A stretch of 64,000 bases of DNA. Origin: Gossypium raimondii. Lineage: Eukaryota > Streptophyta > Magnoliopsida > Malvales > Malvaceae. The stretch lies in contig NC_068572.1 of assembly GCF_025698545.1 (NCBI RefSeq), positions 5,270,001 to 5,334,000 on the forward strand, in the 5' to 3' direction. Made by a program: the position numbers and the translations under genes. Below are positions 50,091-62,587 of this stretch, in pieces (the first letter of the stretch is position 1; the number at the start of each line of letters is the position of its first letter). Under the pieces are notes generated by a model that did no database searches, was not told the DNA's origin, and saw only the letters and a program-made list of their open reading frames with translations.

Positions 50091-50160
50091 GAATCATAGC
50101 TTTGGGTTGAAGATCCCATAGATAAACACATTTATCTTTTGATCCACTAAAGATGTACTT
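50091..50160 (-). pseudogene. WDR5-like gene copy 3, second fragment (unit 2 duplicate)
   Basis: Repeat of the 46006-46075 fragment, carried along by the tandem duplication. Preceded by the same LTR end (GCATTATA) and followed by TGTAACAGCC. Confidence 0.8.
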
Positions 50161-52105
50161 TGTAACAGCCTGATTTTCACTGGTGTCGAAAAAACGATTT
50201 CGAAACCCCAAGAGAAAATGAAAAATGATAAAAAATAATAAATAAATAAATAAATGAGAGAAAATGATGTGAGAGGTGAAAATAAACAAAAATAATAATA
50301 AAGAAAGAAAGATAATGATGTGGTGGGGTCCACTACTTTAAATAAAAAATTTTAAAATTCCACGTCATCAACCATTTATACTTTAACGGAATTTGGGTAG
50401 TTTAGTGACTAAATTGAAAATTTCTATAGTTGAATGACCAAAACAAATACATGAAAAAATTCAATTACCATTAAAGTAGTTTACCCAAAATAGATTTGAG
50501 TGTGCTTGATAGAGAAGAAAAGTTTGGAAAAAAAGAGAGATGACAATTTTATTCTAATGCATAAAACAAACCATTCCAAATTAGAATGATGAGAGAAAAG
50601 AAAATGAGAATGGTTTGTATGTTTGTTCAAAACTATGTATTTTTCAAAATTCCATTTTTCCTCTCATTTTTAATTATACCGAGTAATGGGAAAAAATGTT
50701 TTTTTTTTCCTTCAAAATTTTCATATTTCTTACCAAGCATGTTAGAACCATAAGATTTTGATATAAAATTTAAAATCATAAACCAAGATTTGTCATATCA
50801 GATCATCAAGAACAAAAACTAGGTACTTGAATCTATTAATTTCTTAAGATCTTCGAATCTTGTGGTTTTGTTCTCCCAAATTAACACACAAATATTTTAA
50901 AGAATGCGACTCTCTCTCTCTTTTTGAAGATAAAATGTCAGAAAAGTTATCTATATCTGTAATTTGGGGCCATAACTGTAATATATACATTTTGCACATT
51001 AACCTTAATTTCTAATCAATCCATCATCAATTAGAATTTAGTTACTAGAGTATTTGCACATATTTGACTCATAATTTATTTAATAACGAAGCCCAATAAG
51101 CCTTAATCAAATTAGATCACTTTTAATTTGAGCTAGCATTTTAGGATAGTAAATAATAATATGCAATTATTCTTATTATAGATGTGATATCCATATTTTC
51201 CCAACAAAACACAAAAAATATATTTTCCATCTTTCTATTTTTTCATCCTTTAAATTTTCTATTTTTAAAATCCTTATATATAAAATTTATATCTTTTTAT
51301 TTTCAAAACTTTAAATTTTCTAATTTCTTTCCATTTTGTCCTTTAGTCCATTAACATATGGGTGGTCAACAAATATAATAAAAATAGATGGATAATCAAA
51401 TGAGATAAATATTAAAATTATACATGAATTTTTATTTAATGTGCAATACTATATATAAAGTTTAATTTTATGTAATTTTGTATATGATATTCTGACTTAA
51501 TTCAATTTTTACAAATCCTTATTATTATCAATATACATCATTTTATGTTTACATATTACAGAAAAATAATTATACTTATCTAATATAAAAATAAATTTAT
51601 ATATTTATTTTAAATGTGAATGATTGAATTAAAATCAAAATCAAAATTTTACGTATACATTTGTACCAAAATCAAAGTTTATGTTTATAATTGTACAAAA
51701 TCAAAGTTAATGTATCAAATTGCACATTGAATTAAAGTTCATGTATATAGGTTGATATAGTTAAAATCGACAATAAGTCCTTGTATTCTTCACAAATTCA
51801 AAATTTAGTCCTTATACTTTTATTCCAAAAATTTAGTTCTTCATTTTTCAGATTTTAAAATTTAGATTCAATTGCTAACACTGTTAAAATTATATTATTA
51901 AAACATAATTTTTAGTTACATGTGTATCATATCAATATTTTTTATTTTAAAATATCTCACCAATAAATAAATAATAATAATTTCATAGTGTGAAGAGTAA
52001 ATAGATTTATGGGAAATTTTAACATTTTGATATTTATCCCTAATCAAATGCTAACTTTTCATAATGGGGTTTGATTAAAATGAAAAATCAGCTTATTAAA
52101 AACTA
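50161..52105 (+). other. LTR start and AT-rich spacer upstream of WDR5 copy 2
   Basis: Counterpart of 46076-48000, no gene. The immediate leader of WDR5 (52106-52230) is GC-richer and shared by both copies. Confidence 0.5.
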
Positions 52106-52227
52106 GCCAATGGCATTTCTAAGGGGGTCGACATTGGGTGCTCATCAAGCTAACAGGTTCGCTGGCGTGGAGAATATAGGGATTGTAAAGGTTTTTAAAG
52201 CTTCGACATTCATTCCGCCGTATCTGA

Positions 52228-53287
<1,060 letters not shown>

Positions 53288-53830
53288 ATTCGCCATTAAA
53301 TTCAATCTGTTTGCCCCCACCTTTGTTTCCCACACCATAAATGATTTTCTAATAACATGAACTCCCAGAAATTTATGAATATTGAATCAACAAAATTCTA
53401 TAATCATCTAATATTCAGACTCCCTATGATGAAAAAAACTAAAGCTTTTAGAAATCAACTTTCATTTGCTTTAGCTAAGGAAAATTTGTCAAATTAATAG
53501 TTATAGGTAAAATGTAGTTGGAATTTTAATCATTTGATTAACAATTTTGGGATATTTTAGATTTTGAATTCAGTTACTATTTGAACGTATTTGAATTTAC
53601 TTTTATGGGTTTCCATATATTGACTATTTGGATTGATGAATATATAAATATTGAGTTCGGTCTTAGTTTTTTGATTTTGTTGTATTTAAAATTATGGGAT
53701 CTAATTTTAGTTACACCTTTTAAATATTAATTACTAGCTTCCTTATCTTGCAGATGAGTAATCGAAATAAGCTTTTGTTTGCCTCCTCAAATAATCTTCT
53801 GGTCTAAATTTTCAAATAGAACCAAAACAA

Positions 53831-54045
53831 ATGGTTAACAAGTTTGTTTGTTGTAAGGTGAAACATGGTGTGCATTGTTCTTGTGGCGGCAAACATTTAA
53901 CTAATCGAGGTAGACTCTGATCGTCTTAATGCATACTTAGAAGGCTGTAACTAAAAATGCAAGAACGATGACTATGGCAAAGCCTATTGAGGGGTGAAGT
54001 GCGATCGGTGATTGTGGTGTCAAGGAGGTTGCAACTAAGTTCAAT
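53831..54045 (+). pseudogene. Ole e 6-like pseudogene, copy 1
   Basis: Starts ATGGTTAACAAG. It matches the intact gene at 41022-41243 through VCIVLVAANI and KCKND, but an extra base near the start shifts the frame and stops follow. Ends at AAGTTCAATATT. Confidence 0.75.
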
Positions 54046-54164
54046 ATTTTATTACCATTTAAATATTATGGGATCTAATTTTAGTTACACTCTTTAAATA
54101 TTAATCACTAGATTCTCTATCTTCAAATAACTTCGTCTAAATTGTCAAATAGAAAACAAAACAA

Positions 54165-54385
54165 ATGGGCAGCAAGTTCGTTGTAAGGTGAATTATGATG
54201 TGCATTGTTCTCGTGGCGGCAAGCATTCAGTCAATGAGGCAGACTCCGGTCGTTTCATGCATGCTTTGATGGTTGTAACAAAAAATGCAAGAACAATGAC
54301 TGGCAAAACCTATGAAGAGGTGAAGTGCGATGCTAATTGTGATGCCAAGGAGATTGCAACCAAGTTAAATATTATTGTGGGATCT
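54165..54385 (+). pseudogene. Ole e 6-like pseudogene, copy 2
   Basis: Starts ATGGGCAGCAAG. The signal-peptide tryptophan codon is now TGA, and a later frameshift (after ASIQS) removes the mature cysteine pattern. It sits in a tandem unit of roughly 310-380 bases that also repeats the upstream GGGATCTAATTTTAGTTACAC. Confidence 0.75.
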
Positions 54386-54509
54386 AATTTCAATTACACC
54401 CTTTATATATTGATCACTAAATTCTCTATCTTGCCTATGAGTAGCCAAAATAAGTTTTTGTTTGTCTTCTCAAATAGCTGTTTAAATTTTAAAATAGAAA
54501 CCAAAAGAA

Positions 54510-54731
54510 ACGGCCAACAAGTTTGTTGGAAGGTGAATTATGGTGTGCATTGCTCTCGTGGTGGCAAGCATTCAGCCAATCGAGGCAGACTCCAATCGTT
54601 TCGATGCATGCTTCAAAGGTTGTAATAAGAAATATAATAACGATGATTATGACAAAGCCTTTTAAGAGGTGAAGTGAACTGCTGATTATGATGCGAAGCA
54701 AGATGCAACTAAGTTCAATATTGTCATTTAG
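54510..54731 (+). pseudogene. Ole e 6-like pseudogene, copy 3
   Basis: Same 222-base length as the intact gene. The start codon is ACG, there are stops at the signal-peptide tryptophan and twice in the mature part (after DKAF and EVK), and at least two conserved cysteines have become tyrosine. The end KFNIVI and TAG are kept. Confidence 0.8.
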
Positions 54732-55345
54732 TTAATTCCACAATTTCCATCAACGAAGATTAATGCCTCTAATGCTTCTTAGTTCAATCAAATTTATGTT
54801 CTTTATTGCATAATATAAATTTGGTGTTAGTTAATTAGCTGCTCAATTTTATTTTGATATTTTATTCATCTCTAAAAATTTTCCTTCCATCTTTTTTTCT
54901 ATTCAACATTAAACCTATAGTCGACCGGGCTGAATCTTGAATATGGAATTCAACGATGTAAATTTGGGAGCAAATTGTTGCAACCAAAATTACTATTTAA
55001 TAATTAGAAAATAATTTTCCTTTATTTTTTTAATCAACACAAAATCTAAATAAATATTTGTATAAGTCTTGTAAACATTGAATTTATTATGCCATAGTTA
55101 ATTATTTTTAGGTCTAATTATAATTTTTTTACTCTACGGTAAAGAAGAAATTAGTTTATTTACTTTAATTTGTCGAATTTGATCTTTATACTCTCGAAAA
55201 TTTAAAATTTACTCAAGTTGTCGTTAACACATGAACTATTAATTTTTGCTAATCTGTTACATATAAATGGTTGAACAGTTAATTTTTGCTATTTCTTTAC
55301 ATATAAATTGTTGAATTATTGATTAGCGATTTAACAGATTTTAAA

Positions 55346-56348
55346 AAACAAAGTTTAAAAATGTTATCCAATTGAATTAATTTTACACAAACCCCTAGTA
55401 ATGAAAGTATTTTTTATTAATTTTATGCTATGAATTTTGTAATGAAAATTTAAAATCAGTGCATAATTATTTACTTTACTAAAAAACCAATAAATCAATT
55501 CGTTTTTTTCCCTCTTGTTTAAGAAAATTGAAGGGGACTCTTCTTTTTTTGAGCCCAAACTTAAAACCAAACGGGCCCCCAATTCCTTTATTTTCTTTTT
55601 CTATGCGGCTTCCTTTAAAGAACATTCGTGCAGTGTCGACTTCACTTGTATCATTTTACCGTGCGAATTTCTATGACCCTTGCTTAGTTATGGCTTCCAA
55701 CTTCACTTTGTTATTGTATGTTTTCAGCTTTACCCTTTAATGAAGAAGGGTGTTTATTCATTTTTCTTTTACGCAAAAAGTATGATCAGTTTGGTTATGT
55801 CTTTGATTTATTTGATAAAATGCCTCATCGAGAATCAGACTGCAAGTGAAGAACAGCATGCAGGAAACTCTCCATCATTCACTTCCAGTTTCTAGCTCAC
55901 CTGCATTGTTTCTCTGTGCCAATTTTGATGACCCTTAATAATGACTGTCAGCTTGACTTCTACACTGTAAGTTTTTAGCAGTTCCTAGCAAAAGTGTCAT
56001 CAGTTGGTTTATGTCTTTGATTTATTTGATAAAATGTCTCTGAGAGAAGTAGACTGCTGCTCTCTATCTTCTTCTTGCATGAAAGTTAAACCTGTTATTT
56101 TCTATAAATCGATTAAATATGATTAACCCTTTTCTTCGTATAGAAATGCTGATTGAGTCCTTGCCATGTTGCACCTTTTTTTGTATGGTTCTTAAACGTA
56201 GAAGTTAGGTTTATATTCATTTGAACTCTCTTTAAGTCAGTTCAAGGTTTTTTTTCAGTCTATTAGGTTTCTCAGAAAATCTACTAACATTGCAGGTTCT
56301 GATCCTTGTTAACATTTTATTTCTGGGAAATTGCTTGCCAAGAGGAAA
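55346..56348 (+). other. Spacer and leader of the PPR gene
   Basis: From about 55530 the sequence is less AT-rich and reads like a transcribed leader, with possible leader introns (for example an acceptor CATTGCAG near 56295). No coding exon is supported. Two similar stretches (55790-55815 and 56005-56035, TATGTCTTTGATTTATTTGATAAAATG) show a local repeat. Confidence 0.45.
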
Positions 56349-58685
56349 ATGAGACGTTCAACCGCGTCAGTCTCCCCTTCCTTTTTATCTGCCTTACTTT
56401 CTTGTAGGCATTTTAGTGTTGCTAGGATTTGCAGATGCCCATCTCCTGTTCATGGGAGTTATAGGTGGGTTTGTGGGATTTCCGACTCGTTGTCAAACAA
56501 TACACTAAACGCATCTTCAAGTTCTCCTAATAGGTTGATGCTATTTTCAACAATGGCTGGTACAATCTTGGTCCAGGCTCGAGACCCAGCCAAACTAAAT
56601 ATGGAAATACTTAATGCAATTGATGAACGAAGATATATAGATACATGGAAGCTGTATGAACAGCACATGCAGATGGAAGGGTTTCCTCGAAAATCTGTTG
56701 TGAACAGACTTCTGACAGGTTTTGTGGAAAGCCTTGATGTTAAATGGCTTGAGAAGGCTTATGCGATGGTTGAACAAGCCTTTGAGGAGAGTAAACAGAA
56801 TTTGTTGGAGAAGGAGCCTCTGATATATCTTTCTCTTGGTCTTGCCAAATGCGGTTTGCCGGTTCCTGCATCGACCATTCTGAGAAAATTGGTAGAAACT
56901 GAACAATTTCCTCCTGTAACTGCCTGGTCAGCCATCTTGGCCCACATGTCACAAACAGCTCCCGGTGCTTACCTAGCTGCTGAATTGATTCTTGAGATAG
57001 GTTATTTGTTCCAGGATGGGAGGGTGGACCCCCGTAAGAAGAGTAATGCACCATTGATTGCTATGAAGCCTAATACTACCGCTTTCAACATTGCTTTGGC
57101 CGGGTGCCTTTTATTCTGCACAACAAGAAAAGCAGAGCAGCTCCTTGACATAATGCCTCGAATTTGTGTAAAAGCTGATGCAAACTTACTGATTGTAATG
57201 GCACATATATATGAAAGAAATGGGCGAAGGGAAGAGCTGAAGAAACTTCAGAGGCACATAGATGAAGCTTGTAACTTAACTGATATTCAGTTCCGACAGT
57301 TTTATAATTGCTTGCTTACATGCCATTTAAAATTTGGTGATCTTGATTCTGCCTCTAATATGGTCTTGGAAATGCTACGGAAAGCAAAGGATGCGCGAAA
57401 TTCTCTTGCTGTTGCTACGCTTGTGCTTGAAACTGCTAGAAATGATAACAGAGCCTTTACTGCACGTATTTCTGGGCCAAATCTGAGCCAAAATGAACCA
57501 GAGGGATCACATAAGGACAGATTAATAGAGCACCAGATTATATCTTATGATGAGTTCTCTAGAGACAGAAATTTTGTTAAAATTGGAAATGAGGCTAAGG
57601 AAGTACTTCTTAGTTTGCTAGCTAAGTTGCAGACACAAGTTGAATTGATTACTACTGAACATGGCATTCTACAACCAACAGAAAAAATTTACGTGAAATT
57701 GGTTAAGGCTTTCCTTGAAGCAGGGAAGCTCAAGGATTTGGCTCGGTTTCTTATCAAGGCTGAGAAAGAAGATTCCCCAGTTTCCAATGATGATTCGGCA
57801 TTGGTTCATGTTATCAAGTCATGCATTTCACTTGGGTGGTTAGATCAAGCGCATGACCTCTTGGATGAGATGCGTTTTGCTGGAGTTAGAACCGGTTCTT
57901 CTGTATATGCCTCCCTGTTAAAAGCATATTGTAAAGCAAACCGCCTACAAGAAGTGACTTCACTTTTACGAGATGCTCAGAAGGCTGGGATCCAACTAGA
58001 TTCTAGTTGTTATGACACATTGATACAATCCCAAGTGCTTCGACAGGATACTCAAGGAGCTCTTGATCTATTCAAGGAGATGAAGGAGGCTAAGATACCC
58101 AGAGGTGGTAACCCTGAATTCGAGCAGTTGGTCGAGGGATGTGCAGGCAATGCTGAAGCAGGGTTAATGGCGAAGCTCTTGCGAGAAATCAGGGAAGGCC
58201 AGAAACTGGATAGTGGAGTACATGACTGGAATAATGTAATACATTTTTTCTGTAAGAAAAGGTTAATGGCAGATGCTGAGAAAGCTTTGGCAAAAATGAG
58301 GAGCCTGGGGCATACTCCAAATGCTCAAACCTTCCATTCTATGGTCACTGGATACGCTGCTATTGGAGGAAAATACATCGAGGTAACCGAGCTCTGGGGT
58401 GAAATGAAATCACTTGCTTCTTCCGCTACAATGAAGTTTGATCAGGAACTTCTGGATTCTTTGTTATATACCTTCGTGAGGGGCGGATTTTTCATTCGAG
58501 CTAACGAAGTTGTCGATATGATGGAAAAAGGAAACATGTTCATTGATAAATACAAGTATCGAACCCTCTACTTGAAGTACCATAAAACACTTTATAAGGG
58601 CAAGACTCCTAAATTCCAGACAGAATCCCAGCTAAAGAAGAGGGAAGCTGCTTTGAGTTTCAAGAAGTGGATTGGTTTATGTTAG
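56349..58685 (+). CDS. Pentatricopeptide repeat protein, P class, probably mitochondrial
   Basis: A 778-residue protein from a single uninterrupted reading frame, typical of plant PPR genes. PPR proteins bind organellar RNA and act in its stability, splicing or translation. The N-terminus (MRRSTASVSPSFLSALLSCRH) is rich in S, R and hydrophobic residues, as in mitochondrial targeting peptides. Repeat-like helices include AWSAILAHM, NTTAFNIALAGCLLF, SSVYASLLKAYCKANRLQEV, SSCYDTLIQSQVLRQDTQGALDLFKEMKEAKI-type units and TFHSMVTGYAAIGG. The C-terminal end is basic (LKKREAALSFKKW), and there is no E/DYW editing extension, so P class. The start at 56349 is the first in-frame ATG. From memory it resembles Arabidopsis At1g03100, which is unchecked. 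The gene looks intact. Confidence 0.88.
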   Translation: MRRSTASVSPSFLSALLSCRHFSVARICRCPSPVHGSYRWVCGISDSLSNNTLNASSSSPNRLMLFSTMAGTILVQARDPAKLNMEILNAIDERRYIDTWKLYEQHMQMEGFPRKSVVNRLLTGFVESLDVKWLEKAYAMVEQAFEESKQNLLEKEPLIYLSLGLAKCGLPVPASTILRKLVETEQFPPVTAWSAILAHMSQTAPGAYLAAELILEIGYLFQDGRVDPRKKSNAPLIAMKPNTTAFNIALAGCLLFCTTRKAEQLLDIMPRICVKADANLLIVMAHIYERNGRREELKKLQRHIDEACNLTDIQFRQFYNCLLTCHLKFGDLDSASNMVLEMLRKAKDARNSLAVATLVLETARNDNRAFTARISGPNLSQNEPEGSHKDRLIEHQIISYDEFSRDRNFVKIGNEAKEVLLSLLAKLQTQVELITTEHGILQPTEKIYVKLVKAFLEAGKLKDLARFLIKAEKEDSPVSNDDSALVHVIKSCISLGWLDQAHDLLDEMRFAGVRTGSSVYASLLKAYCKANRLQEVTSLLRDAQKAGIQLDSSCYDTLIQSQVLRQDTQGALDLFKEMKEAKIPRGGNPEFEQLVEGCAGNAEAGLMAKLLREIREGQKLDSGVHDWNNVIHFFCKKRLMADAEKALAKMRSLGHTPNAQTFHSMVTGYAAIGGKYIEVTELWGEMKSLASSATMKFDQELLDSLLYTFVRGGFFIRANEVVDMMEKGNMFIDKYKYRTLYLKYHKTLYKGKTPKFQTESQLKKREAALSFKKWIGLC

Positions 58686-59952
58686 AAGGAGATTCATTTG
58701 GGTGCTACATGTAATTTAGAGCTACAACTGCATTGATGACAATTCGTATATCCATACCAATTTTCATGTTAAGGTATTTTACATTTGTGTCACGAGTTCA
58801 ATAATATTATAATATTTTTTTAAAAGTTACAACCATTAGAATAAAATCATTTGAAGACTCAAACTTGGACATTAAAATTCTCTGCAATTCTATCAGTGAG
58901 CCAAAACTTCATTGATAATTTCTTTTTTAAATTAATAAATATTATCGTAAGAGTATTTAGTTCTTTTGTTTTAATTTAACTAAATAAAATATTATTTCCA
59001 ATTCTAGCTACATTCATATTTATTTCTTAAAGTACATTTTTTGGATATGTATAAATTTTATTTGTCGAAAAGACATAGTTGACACTAGTGAGCACTGAAA
59101 ATCCTAATTCTTTGTACTCTATAGTCACAAAAAGGGAGTCGATGCGATGAAATAGGAATTCGATTCATGGATGATTTTTAATAAAGAAGTTGACACTTAT
59201 GGCTGTTGAATTTAGGCATACTTAAGTTGATTTAAATCCTTTCGCTGGCCTTTTAATTTTATAAAAAATTTATTTTAGTCATTCATTTAATTTTTGTCTC
59301 TTTTAACTCTTAAACTTGCATTATTTGTCAAATTATTCCAAAATGAATAAAAAAGTTAACATTTGTTAACTTTACTAACATGACATCCACTTGGTAGTCT
59401 AAGTTAGAGGGTTAAATCGAGATAATTTATAAATGTTAAGAGTTAATTTCTTTAGAATTATGACCAAATTAATAGAATGTGTAATATGTGATAGTCTTAA
59501 TGACACATAATCAAAAGGACAAAAAAAGAAACCAACCCAATAAATTTAGCGACGAATTTAAAATTTTTATAATTGAAACTATAAAATTTTATTGACTATG
59601 AGTAACCGCAGTTTACCCAATTAAGTATCATTTCATTTTTCTAGAAGAAAGTAACCTACATAACAGTTGGCTTCATCTAAGTTCATAATCCAATAAAATA
59701 TACAACATATGAATAAATTTCTACTAATTTATAGCTAATAATTAAATGCTAAATATCATCGGATTTGTTGCTTTGCTGCATAACTGATTAGTAGTATCTT
59801 TTTATAAGTCAAAAAGTTCTGTATTTTCCCTCTAATTGAACTAAAAAAAAGGCTCCAAGTTACTTAAAATATGCAAGTCAAATCATTCTTTATTAGTTTG
59901 TAATTTGTGAGTCCGTAAATCTGCTGAACTGAACAGCTACTTTTTGATACCA
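58686..59952. other. AT-rich spacer
   Basis: 3' flank of the PPR gene then AT-rich sequence without a supportable gene. No element borders were recognised. Confidence 0.55.
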
Positions 59953-61083
59953 ATGGAGGAAGAAAATCGAAAAGCCATGGCAGATAAGAAAAAGAAGGTG
60001 AAAAATGGATGTATAGGCTCCATTTTCATGCACGCCGATGGTGTAGATGTGGTTGATGGGTGCAGGCTTCATTGGTGGTGTTGCAGATGGCAGTGTAGCA
60101 CCATTGATAATATATTTGATTGGCCGAATGTTTTACAATATTGGTTTGGTGGGGCTAGTTCAGCTTCAGCTGCTGGTATGCTCACCCACAACGTTCACCA
60201 GGTACCTTGTCATTTGCAAATTATGTTGTGTATATAATCTGGCTAAGATCCTTTTGGTTAATTTGCTTCTATGGCTAACAGGTTGATCTATATTTGGTTT
60301 TGACTGCCTGTGGGAGGTGGGTTGGTTCTCTCCTAGGTGATTTTAAAGTTCATATATCCAAGCCCCAACGCTTGTTTCTTTACTTGGGTGATTCTAAGTA
60401 AAGAGATTAAAATCCTTGTATTATTTCTTTCCATTTTTTAATTTTCAGACGGATTTTGTTGGACAAGAACAGGTGACAGACAAGCCACAAGAATGAGGAC
60501 AAGGTATTTGAAAGCTGTTCTAAGACAAGAAGTAGGCTACTTTGATTTGAATATGACAAACACAGCTGAAGTAGTCACAGGCATTGCCAATGACTGTTTC
60601 ACTATTCAAGAAGTTATAAGTGAGAAGGTTGTAAATGCTTCTAACATATATCTATATATTTGTGTATAGAAGGTTGCTTTGATTGACCTTTTTTGTTATG
60701 TCAGGTCCCGACTTTAATAACAAGAGGTGTCACATTTATTGGAACTTGCATAGCAGCTTTTTTGATACTATGGAGACTAGCTATTGTGTTTTTCCCTTTT
60801 CTTTCTGCTGCTGCTTCCTACTTTAATATATGGAAAAGTTTCACTATTTCTTACAAGGAGGGTTATGGTGGACTTGAATAAGGCCAACACAGTAGTAGAG
60901 CAGGCAATGTCTTGTATAAGAACAGTTTACAACTTTGCCGGCGAAAACAAAACCGTCCGAAGCTTTACGAGGATGTGTAAAGTTGGGGTCGAGGCAAGGT
61001 CTAGCTAAAGGCTTGACCGTTGGTAGCAATGGCATTATTTATGCAATTTGGGCTTTCATTACTTATGTTGGAGTTTTTAGAAA
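59953..61083 (+). pseudogene. ABCB (MDR/PGP type) transporter, truncated pseudogene
   Basis: Starts MEEENRKAMADKKKKVKNG and matches the start of ABCB15-like exporters: SIFMHADGVD, then after a one-base shift LMGAGFIGGVADGSVAPLI and GRMFYNIG. A middle exon carries [31 protein letters not shown] and [11 protein letters not shown] (60450-60630). Then come PTLITRGVTFIGTCIAAFLILWRLAIVF (60705) and, in shifted frames, ANTVVEQAMSCIRTVYNFAGENKTV and GLAKGLTVGSNGI (61000). Only the first membrane domain remains; the ATP-binding domains are absent. Introns are kept (for example 60335-60449), so it is not a retrocopy. At least three frameshifts were seen. Confidence 0.8.
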
Positions 61084-61249
61084 AACTTGAAGTGAAAAAA
61101 AAAACAACAAAAGCAAGAGGAAAGTAGAAATAATTTCAATGGAAAGTGTGTATTTTATTGAACTAAAATTAGCTAGATTATTTTGTTATAGTAACGGAAG
61201 GAAATCTTCAACACTCCTCCTTGCTTTAGTTGCAGCAAATTTCAAGTTT

Positions 61250-61708
61250 CTCTCTAAGAAACTCAAACTTACTTCTTGCTAGCTCTTTCTAAAAGATGCT
61301 AGAGCTTCCACCATGGCAATTGCTTCTTCTACACCTTCCTTATATCTTCCAGCCACGCTCCTTTTAAAGATTCTAACGCATTTCTAAACTTCTTCAACGG
61401 ACATGTTTCCCTAGTGATGCTGCCTCTCTGAGTCTAGCCTTTGCAGACAACTTAGCAGTAGTAGCTAACCCCTTATCGAATTTATTAGCAAGGTCACGAA
61501 CAGAGAGGTGACTGTTGCTACAACAACTTACGTGCAACAATCTCTTTCATGGAAACAAAAAAGGATCTCCCTTGACATTAGCAATATGATTATTTGCACC
61601 AATTTTGTAATTGGGAAAACGTCTCGAAGGAAATATTACATCAGCTGATACAGCTGAAAGTGCTTTCTTTTGCACAGTATCACTAAAATTTCGACTTACC
61701 CTCGTCAT
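61250..61708 (-). pseudogene. SCAB1-like (stomatal closure-related actin-binding) pseudogene fragment
   Basis: From an ATG at 61708 the minus strand reads MTRVSRNFSDTVQKKALSAV, SADVIF and FPNYKIGANN, the usual SCAB N-terminus. Then, with shifts and stops, come SMKEIVAR (61560), LSVRDLANKFDKGLA, ARLREAASL and EEAIAMVEALA (61310), the start of the coiled coil. The pieces follow each other without visible introns over 460 bases, suggesting a processed copy or a fused exon. SCAB proteins bind and stabilise actin filaments in guard cells. This copy ends at 61250 and is dead. The identification is by memory of the family. Confidence 0.7.
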
Positions 61709-61724
61709 TGTTCTGAATCTACTT

Positions 61725-61949
61725 CAATTGAAAGTTAAAGTGTTGTGAGATCCAACAACATCAATGTGTATCAATTGCAACTTTTCAATAGCTCTCCAAG
61801 TTGATTGCTTGAGTGGAAGTCTCGATTGCTTTCCTTGTTGGCAAACACTACAATTTGGAATTTTAGATTCAAAACAAGATAGACTTTGAATCAATTCCTT
61901 TCTTTGCAAATTCACAACAACTGCATGATTGAAATGTGCAAGCCTCTAG
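61725..61949 (-). mobile_element. Ty1/copia pol fragment (GAG-pre-integrase to integrase start)
   Basis: The minus strand encodes HFNHAV, then NCSVCQQGKQSRLP and IEKLQLIHIDVVG, the zinc-binding HHCC end and the start of the integrase core of copia elements. It ends abruptly at 61949, where the LTR of a different element begins. On the other side it abuts the SCAB-like fragment. No LTRs of its own were seen. Confidence 0.8.
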
Positions 61950-62570
61950 TGTCACGGGGCTAGACCTTTCGTCTCGCAAACCGTGCGGCCTTAGGCGATC
62001 CGTTCGTCCAAACTCGCCTAAGTCAGCCTTTACGCCCAAAAGTGAGGATTCTTTAGAACTCCTCCAAGGCACCAACTTGTATAGCGGAAGCGATTGTGCC
62101 AAAAGAAGCTAAGCCAAAGAACAACAGAAAGAGCGCTCGCAAAGTGTTTGAGTAAATGCTCTCAATTCTTATTCACAAAGAATAATGAAACAATTTAGGA
62201 GTAAGTACAAATGAGGGGGAGGCTCTCTATTTATAGTTGAGCTCCCCCAAAACCGACGGTCAAGATACAATTACATCGACGGATGAGATTTAACCATATC
62301 CCTTAATTTTAGGGATTTACAAGATAAGCCTTATCAAATCTAATCTAATCTTTACAAGATATGATTCCCTCTATCTTCTAAGATTAGTTACCATATTAGC
62401 CTAAGTTGCCATCTCTTCGCCATCGGGCCAACCAGCTTCAATCGATGAGCTTTTCCAATATCTCTTTGAATCGGGCATTCTTGTGGGCCAAATGATCCCC
62501 ATCCGAGCAACAGACCTCCATTGGATGCATTTGGTGCGCTGGTCACGGCTTTGAATCTGCGTCCGTGACA
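61950..62570 (-). mobile_element. 3' LTR of a gag-only LTR retrotransposon
   Basis: A 621-base LTR with mirrored ends TGTCACGG and CCGTGACA. On the minus strand it starts TGTCACGGACGCAGATTC directly after a polypurine tract and ends GCCCCGTGACA at 61950, inside the copia fragment. The neighbouring pentamer is CTCTA (61945-61949), half of a possible TSD. A distant, older relative lies at 14360-15320. Confidence 0.85.
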
Positions 62571-62587
62571 TTCTCCCCACCCATTCT
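62571..62587 (-). promoter_or_regulatory. Polypurine tract next to the 3' LTR
   Basis: On the minus strand GGGTGGGGAGAA ends right at the LTR's first base, the primer position for plus-strand DNA synthesis in LTR elements. It proves the LTR at 61950-62570 is the 3' LTR of a minus-oriented element. Confidence 0.8.

Noticed and set aside
54188-54625. Apparent 145-residue gene spanning two repeats
   Set aside because: It reads through two Ole e 6-like pseudogene copies in a wrong frame (SRGGKHS occurs twice).
56459-57054. Minus-strand frames opposite the PPR gene
   Set aside because: Antisense shadows without recognisable domains, within a complete PPR frame.
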